A stretch of 64,000 bases of DNA from Breviolum minutum Mf 1.05b.01 (lineage: Eukaryota > Sar > Dinophyceae > Suessiales > Symbiodiniaceae). Position 1 is the first letter of the stretch. Each line of letters opens with the position of its first letter. The notes below the pieces were generated by a model. The model was not told the origin of the DNA, ran no database searches, and worked only from the letters and a program-made list of their open reading frames with translations. The position numbers and the translations under genes are program-made. Of the stretch, positions 42,401 to 51,400 are shown one piece after another. The DNA is taken from contig DF239024.1 of the NCBI GenBank assembly GCA_000507305.1, forward strand, positions 1 through 64,000, given 5' to 3'.

Positions 42401-45400
42401 GGAAAATTTGTCGCTTCAAAGTCGTCACTCCGTTGAATTTTACCCCCCCCGTTTTCATCAAGTCCTGCTGATCCTTGCAGGTAAGCAGTTAGTAGAGGAT
42501 GACCGAACCATTGGCGACCACCAGTTCGAGGCAAATGAACGGGGTGTTGTTTTTCGTTGTTTCCGCACCAGGGGGGACCCAGCTGCAACGGTTTGTTTCA
42601 CTCACCGGGTCTTGCAGCCCCATGTTTTTTTGTTTCGGGGCCACCGGTGCTCCGAGGTGTCGATGGTAAGGGTGGGACGTCCAAGGGGGAGGGAAATCCA
42701 TCCATTCTTATCCCAAAAGTGTGCCTTTGATTCATTACCCATGTAGCAGTAGAGATTTTCCATGGGACTGTTCTGTAAAAATTTACCTACTAATTTACCA
42801 TAAAGATCCACAATTCATGTCGTCCGGTAAATATACCGGACTCGACTCGACTCGACTCGAACTCGACTCGGAACCCATGGGATGGTATGGATACCATCCA
42901 CTGGAAGCTGGACACACTCACCGGGGTTGGGATCCGTTGAATTTTTGGTTTCAATTGTCTCCTGGATACAATTGAGACCCTCTAATATGATTTTGTTAAG
43001 AAAAAAATCAGGGTTTTTTAGGAACCTCTATGTTTTTTTTTCGCACTAATTACTAAGTACCCTGAAAGAAGAAAAGATATGTCTATACTCTATACTATGT
43101 CCATATTACTTGGAAGTGTTGCTTGCAAAATCAAAGAACATCACAGCAAAAATCAACCCTGAAAGTTCAGAGTGTGTTTTTCTTTGCCATGCCTTGCGCC
43201 GACAGGGTCCTCTATATCTGGTTGAAAGACAAGCCATTGAAGTCACCGTGAAGCTCTTGACTGGCAAGAATTTTCCACTGGAGATTTGCACTTCGAAAAC
43301 CATTGGAGATGTGAAGAAGAGAATCCAGCAATTAGAAGGTTTGGCAGTTGAAGGACAACGGTTGATCTTTGGTGGTCATCAGTTAAAAGACGAAGCAAAA
43401 GTGTCGGAATACAAAATTGAAGCTGGAAACACAATTCATTTGGTGATGCGAACAGCTGTTGCATCAACATCTTCTACATCTTCTCCTGGTACAATTGGTA
43501 CATGTGAAAGTCGTGGTGCTTGTGGACTTTTTAACATGGGAAACACCTGCTACTTGAATTCCACTCTGCAAGCCCTTTCGAACACAAGGGCGCTACGGCA
43601 ATACTATGATGAGGGTCACTACAAGGTGGGACCGGAGCCAAAGTTTCAAAGTTTACGGCGGAAAGTTCACCTGAAAATACTCTTGATGGACGAAATCCTG
43701 CACCACCTGGGATGGTTAAAACCCTATAAATAATGGGATAATCATCACCCTTGGTGGTGCAGGATTTTGTCCATCAACAGTACCCCCAAGTTTTGGAAAA
43801 GGAGATTCACATCGACTTTGTCTGACCACCCATTTTTTGGGCTTCCAATCCTTCACTTTTCGGGGGGGTGTTAATCAGCAAATCGCTAAAGAAATTACTG
43901 TAATCAGCCATTTACAGCGACCTTTCCCTCCCGCCGGGTTACAGGAATTTCCCCAAAGATGGCGAAAGGTAAGGGAATCATCCTACCCAAAAAAGGCCGA
44001 AAGATTCAGGTTTAGGATTTTATTTCATAAATTTGCCCAACGAATCATTTCACGAATCTTTTTGTTTATCATCCTTTGGGGTTTTCAGAAGTTTCGGGCC
44101 GATAAGGCCCATAACGTTTCCAACTCTCGGGGGGGGAAATTGGGTGGTGGTGGTAAATCATCAGATAGCCCCCATTTTTTGGTTGCCAAAAAAAGAACGG
44201 TGATGATCATTGCTAGGTGGCAACTCAAATATGTTTTATGTTCATCCCGAAAATTGGGGAAATGATCCAATTTGACTAATATTTTTCAGATGGGTTGAAA
44301 CCACCAACTAGTGATGATGTTGTCTCTCTGATTTAAGAATTGGGACCTCAGATGTAAGGTCCCCCAGCTTCATGATGGTATCATGTCAAATCAATCAAGC
44401 CAGCAGTGAATAGTAAAATTGCCAAGTGAACAGTTACAATACTACCTCTATATTGTAGTAGTACTGCTGATGGAAGAAATCCTGCACTAGTTGATATGGA
44501 GAATCTCCCATTATTTACAGGGATTTATGTATCCCAGGTGGTTAGCCGAATTTCTTCCATCAACAGTATCACTTGTTTTAAAAGTTGTGTTTTTTCAATA
44601 TATCCCGAGCCATCTGGCTTCTGGCTGTTTTCAAAGGCTGATATTTCCACCTCTCCTGAAAGCATGGGTGGTCGGTTGGCGGATGGCTTTGCCAATCTTC
44701 TTCGATCACTTTGGGATGGAGGTTATAGGGCCGTCAACCCATCCAAGCTGCGAGAATTGATCAATGAGAAGCTTAGTTAAGCAGTTTCGTGATCCTATAC
44801 TTGGAGGATCATCCCAGTTAGTAAGTGGTTAGTAACACCGATTTATAAGCCATTTAGGCCATTTGGAAGGGGAACAGCCCTACTTAGGGGACTTACTAAC
44901 CATGGTTATTAACCACTTACAAGTCGTGGGATGACCCTCCAAGTAGGGATCCGATCGGCTCAACGAAACTGAGGTCTTGGGAAACCATGGAACCGAAAAA
45001 ATACCCCAGGCGTTTTTAGAAGGTGATGATTATACACCCCAAACGCTTATCATTTGACGGACAAGGTGAGCCAGGATCCTATAGGAATGGTTTTTAAGAA
45101 AGACTGTGTGTTTTTGTTTTTTGGGGTGGGGGTTTCATTCGTTGAACCAAAGGCAAAGACGCATCAACACTTCAAGATGGTTTTTCGTTGGGGCGGTTGG
45201 TAAATTTAAAGGTTTTCTGAGGTGTGACATTTTTAAAAGTGCAATTGTGTTGGAATGTGTTGGCAGATCTTTGTTGCGGTGTTTGTTTGGTTTGCGGGGG
45301 AGAAATATTGGTTCAACGCATGCCATGTATGTTTGTTGAACGCTGTTTTTTGATATCTTTTGAGGATCTAGATTTTTTGGAAGAAAAAATAGCGCAGATG

Positions 45401-48400
45401 GCATGTGTGGAATGGCGCTTTCGCAATTATGGGAACCTCTGTGGGATAAACTCATCGGTTTCCCATTCTGTAGGGCTTTATAGAAAGAACCACTTGGTAA
45501 GGATCGGGTCCCGTTTTGCACGGTCGTTTTTGTGGCACGGCATTTAGAAGTGATGAGTATTAAGTTTAGCTTGTAATCCCCGGTCGCCAAACAAATGTAA
45601 TCTGTTTTATTTTCACCCCTACTTGGGGAAGATTTCCAATTTGATTGATATTTTTCAGATGGGTTGAAACCACCAACTAGAAATGTAATTCATCATGCCT
45701 GTGTTGATTGGTACTGCGTGGGGATGTTAAACTCACTTGTCTAAGTGCTGAGTTTGATGTTTGAGACTTTGCACGGAATTTCAACAAACATCAAACCCTT
45801 CCCAACGATGGATCCATGGGACTGGTATATTTCCCTAGATTTACCATAAAAATCAACCATTCATGTAGGTGAATATACCGTTCGTCCCATGGATCCGTCA
45901 TGGGTTACAAAAAAGGCACGGTGTGGATGTTTTGGGGCTTCAGGAAGTGGCAGCAATTTGCAGGATACCGACAGCACGATGCACAGGAGCGGTGTGGTGA
46001 TGAGGGGATGAACTCTTCCAAGCATTTGAAGCGGAAAATCAACGACTGGTACTCAGTTTCCACTTCCATTTTTTAAGTGGAATGTTCAAATGGAGAGTAT
46101 CTTGGAGGGGTCTTCAAATTTGTATGACATTTCTGTATCCATGCATTTTCAACCTTTCAGCCCGACAATCATTTCTTCGATTAGTATATGATACATGATG
46201 ATGCATCATCTTTACCACCTGGAAAGTGTTTCCATCATTCCCTAAATTGTGGGTTTAAATGAAGGTTTGTGAAACACACTAAACCTTTTTTCAAGTTGAA
46301 ATGTACGTACTATTTTCAAACAACAGGGCTTGCAATGAATGTCCCCTTTTCTGTGGGCATTTTAAATATCACCGTATTGCTGTTGGGGCTTAAAGTGACG
46401 TGTTTTCTCCACCTGTTGTTGTGGGAACATGAACCTGGTAAACCCGACGCAAAAGGAAGGCTAGATGTTTGTGGTGTAAGGAGAAAATGTCCTTACAACC
46501 TTGAACTCCCACAGCATCCACGTAGATTTACCTACATGAACGGTTGATGTTTATGGTTTTCATGTAGAAATGTAGGTAAACTCGGTGGTGGCAACTCAAA
46601 TATTTTACATGTTCACCCCTAGGGCCCTAGGGAAAGGATCTCGAATTTGACTTTGACGAGCATATTTTTCAAAGGGTTTGAAACTTGAAACCACCAACTA
46701 GGTAGATATAATACCATTACACGGATGGTATGGGTGACCTGGAATCCTTTTTAAAAAAATCCCCAGCAGGAGCTGCTGATGTTTTTCCTGGACGGTTTGC
46801 ACGAGGATGTGAATCGCAAACCACCGAAAAACGCCGTCAACGGCTCCGTGTTCCCGGAACCAGTGGCGACTGGGATTGAGGTCTGCGGACGGTTTCCTAC
46901 AATGGTGGGTTTCCCCAACAAACCATGGGTTTTTAACTACTAAAAATGGATGTGTTCCGCAAATAGGGGTACCCCCAAATCATCCATTTCAATCAGGTTT
47001 TTCATTATAAACCATCCATTTTTGTGGTTTTCCTCTATTTTTGGAAACACCCAACTGCTTCATTTTGGGGTGTGAAATGCGGGTACCACCATTTGAGGAA
47101 ACACCCACATTCTTGGCAAACTTCCTTCCCTCAAGCTAACATTGCCCATGAAAGCAGGCCCCTACCAACAGGAACATGTCATTTTCCAACCATCAAATTC
47201 AGGGTGCTATGTTACTGTCAAAGGGAGCGTATATACTGAAACAACAATGTTTTGGCAAAAATATTTTTTGGGCGATAGGTTGGTGGCAAAACCATCACAC
47301 TGTGTTCCTTATGTCATCCAAAAATTGCAGGGATTTTTTTTTGGCAAAAGACACAACAAGCCATTTAGGGTGGGAATCTGCCCTGCCTACAAAAAACTAA
47401 CCTCCATAGGATCCAGGTAGATTTACCTACATTTGGGTGTTTCCGAAAATAGGGGTACCACCAAATCATCCATTTTAATGAGGGTTTTCCATTATAAACC
47501 ATCCATTTTGGGGTACCACTATTTTTGGAAACATCCATTTGCTTCAATCTTTATGATATATTTAGTAGGTCCAATATACCGTTCTCGTTCGTCCGGTGGA
47601 TCGGTATCCCATGGGCTTCTGTGGGACCGAAAGATGGGACGCATTTTATTGCGAATGTTGGTGCCTGGAAACTGAAACAACCAGTTTTTAGTGGTTGTTT
47701 CCGTTGGATGATTCCAAATGTTTACATGAAAAATGGTTGTTTCACCAAACATCCATTAAAAAATGGTTGTTTGGAGTTCCAGGTGGATGTGGCTATGGGG
47801 AAGAAGTTTCAAGATGTTTTTTGTTCCAAAGAAATTCTAGGGTGCTGGTGGTTTCAAACATTTTTTCATGTTCAACCCTATTTTAGGGGAAGATGAACCC
47901 CAATTTTGAGGAGCATATTTTTTCAGATGGGTGGGAAAAAACCACCAACTAGTTGTTGTTCCAAAGAAATTTGGGTAGGTGAAATATTACCAGCCCGGAA
48001 GTTGTTTCATGTAGGAAATTAAAAACGATGGTTAACCTTTCTGGGGGCGAGCTGTTCAACTTTAACTCGTGGTATGTTGCTTACCCCAGATTTTGTTGAT
48101 TTGGTTGTTTGGAGTTTGGATTAAGGGAATGGCGGAATCTTCTCTTTTCTCCAAGTTCAGGTCAGTTTAGATCAGTTTTGATTATACATCGATTACAATC
48201 AAATAGGATTTTTGATATGATACATAATTGAAATTGCTGAAACAAGTTTCTTGGCAGTTTACACGTACACGGTAAATGAAGGAATGGAAAATTGACCATG
48301 CCTGAAGATGTATATAGATTATATCATATATTCATATATATTCTATATTGAAAAGTGGGGAGGTTTCCAGTTTGCCGTATTAGTTTATCAAGAGAGTAAC

Positions 48401-51400
48401 TCTCCCTTTTTCAAAAAAAAAACCTAAGTGGTGTCCTGTCGATACTTTGAGAAGTTGCAGCCCGGAAGATTTGTTTCTCCCTGAAACGAACAGCAAACGC
48501 GCCTGAAAATGGATGGTTGGAATACTAGAAACAGTTTCCTTTTAGGAAGGTGCCTATTTTCAGGGGCTATGTTAGTCTTAGGGAGTGTAATCCATTTTGA
48601 GGAGCATAGATTTTTTTTTCGGATTAGGTGGCACAACCACCAGCTACGCGCAGTTGTTTCAACATTCCGGATGGTCATCAACCTAGGAGTAAGGGTTTCC
48701 AAGTGGTAAATTTCAGATGATTTCATCCATGTAACCTATATTTCATCCATCTATCCATCCCATCCATCCCATGCATTCATCCGTAAGAATCTAGGGTCAG
48801 CTGAACATGAGGCCCCTATCAGCTATAAATGAAGTTATAGCCTTATAAATGGCCTTATAAGTGTGCAATTGAGGTTATTTCACCCTACTTACAGAAGTTG
48901 CTTTTTGGAACCCCAAAACCCATTAAAAAGATGAAGGTTTTAGCCTGCCCAAATATGGGTGAAACAACACCTAAACAGATTGAAGGAAACGTGGCTTCCC
49001 CATGGTATTACGCCCCATTTACAACTGGATCCCGGAGCACCGCCTCAGAGACCCTGTCCTGTTGGAAGTTAGGATCAATGGTTAGTAAGTAGGTTATAAC
49101 CCTAATATATCCCATTTATAGGTAGGTTATAACCCATTTACTAACATTTAATAACTTCCTGGGACATCCATCTATTGACGTCAGGTCTTGGCTGGTGAAC
49201 CTTCCAAAGTGGCCAAATTCGCTCCAGACGAAAGCTTGAACAGCTCAAAAATTATGGACATCTTTCAATTCCAGGCGTTTGTTATGTGTTTTTTGTTGGT
49301 GTTTGTCATGTTGGAATGGAAAATCACTATTTTCATGGGAGATACATCTTCAAGTCGTTGTTTTCCATTGTCATGTTAGTTTTCCAAGGTATAGTTCTGC
49401 CCACTTTGAACTGTAAGTTTGATTTAGGCTTGGTACTTTCCTATGGTAGATACCAGGATTGTGATTTTTTTAAACGGGCTTTTTGGTCCCAAAAGGACCT
49501 GCTGGGAATTGTAAATTTTGAGACCTTGATCAGTTTCATAATCTAAAAAGGTGCACAAAATCTCTCAGAACATAGGAAGTTGCTCACTTGGTTGCTCTGA
49601 CAAGTGTCAAAAGAGTGAAAAGATAAACCTGGTACCCTAAACAACCGCTTTTTAATGGATGTTTGGCGAAACAACCATTTTTTATGTCATGATTTGGAGT
49701 CATCCAGTTGAAACAACCATAAAAAATTGGTTGTTTGGAGTTCCAGGAAGGAATCTTTCATTTTGGTACCGCTCCCCGTTTTTTTCAACTGAACCGCGTC
49801 AACTATTGGAGGAAAATGCACCTCGCAGATGGAACAAACAATATTTGTTTTTTTTGAAGTCTACCCTTTTGATATCAAGAAGTTGTTCCTTAGATTCATA
49901 TGGGTGTTTCCAAAAATAGGGGTACCCCCAAATCATCCATTTTAATAGGGTTTTCCATGATAAACCATCCATTTTGGGGTACCACCATTTTAGGAAACCC
50001 CCATAAAGTAATAGCTTAAAGTTAAAGTATTTCTGTGGCTGCTTCAACTACCCATGACTTTTTCCTACTTGAAAAATGATCGAGGCCAAAAAAAAAGACA
50101 CAGCCTTTCTCAAACCCCCCACCCCCACTCCCCAACCTGGAACTTTCCCGAACAGGTCCGTTCGGAGATTACCTTCGAAGACTTGGCAGATGAAGATTTA
50201 CATCACAAATTCGAAGCCATGGTCTACTTGTCATTACCAATTCGTACCGAAGCGGGTCCCTCCATTGGATCCAAGTCCTCTCGGCTTTCTTCACCGGAAG
50301 TGAATTTGTTACATTGCTTGGAACAATTTGCGAATCATGAAGAGCTGGCTCAAGATGATTGGGCGTATTGTGAACGAACCAGGCGTTGTGAACGATCCAG
50401 TGTAAAGATGGATATTTGGAGTGCTCCAGAATGTCTCATCATACATTTGAAACGATTTGCAGTGGATGCCACCACAGGTGCCGGAGCAAAAAGGGGAGGG
50501 GAGTTTTAACAACAACAAAAAGGTCTGGAAAGACACTTGCCAAAGAAAATCCGCAAAGATTTCCAACTGTAAAACCATTAATTGGGAAATCCAAAAAGGC
50601 GTCGATCTTAGACTTAAAACTTTCTGAAGGTAAGGCAGGTTACCAACCATTTGAATCCATTTTTCACCATTCTCCAAAATGAAAACAACAACAAAAAACA
50701 CAAAAAAACGGTAAAAACCGCACGTTTTTGTTCTCCGGTGTTTAAGTGACATAGGCTCTCCCATAGTTTTTTTTCCCGGGATGGGTGGTGGGAACATGGG
50801 ATTCTTCCATGGCCTCAGGTGACACGGAGAAAATTGCAACTCGGCGGGTGGAACCGGCGGGTGGAAAATCGATTCCCATGAGGTAGACTCCAGTAAACCA
50901 ACATAGCTGGCTGGAAAATGGACCTGTTGAAGATGTACACCCTTGAAAACTAACATGTCCCCTAAAAAGGGACTATTTCAATAGGAAATACATCTGAAAC
51001 AACCATTGATTTTCAGGGGACATGTTAGTTTTCCGGGGAGTATTTCGTATTGAAAATTGGGATATTCCAGCCAGCTAATGTTAGTTTACTGGAGGGTAAA
51101 TTTGTTGATGGCTCCAATGGCAGTTTCCCACCCGGGGGATTGAAGTGTAGATATGCCAATGGCTAAACTTTACCTTAAACTTTTTTGGGAAGTACATATA
51201 TTTAGTAGGGAAAATAAAGCCGTTGTTCACACTTTTTTATTTTCAGGGGTCCGAAATGGCTAAGTGGGTAAATTACACCCCAGAAATCTAACATAGATAC
51301 CAAATATTGCCTTATTTAGAAGGAGGTACCTTTTCCAAAACATTATTTGGGTATCCATGTTAGTTTTCGGGGGTGTATGTTCCTATGATTTTGTACCTCA

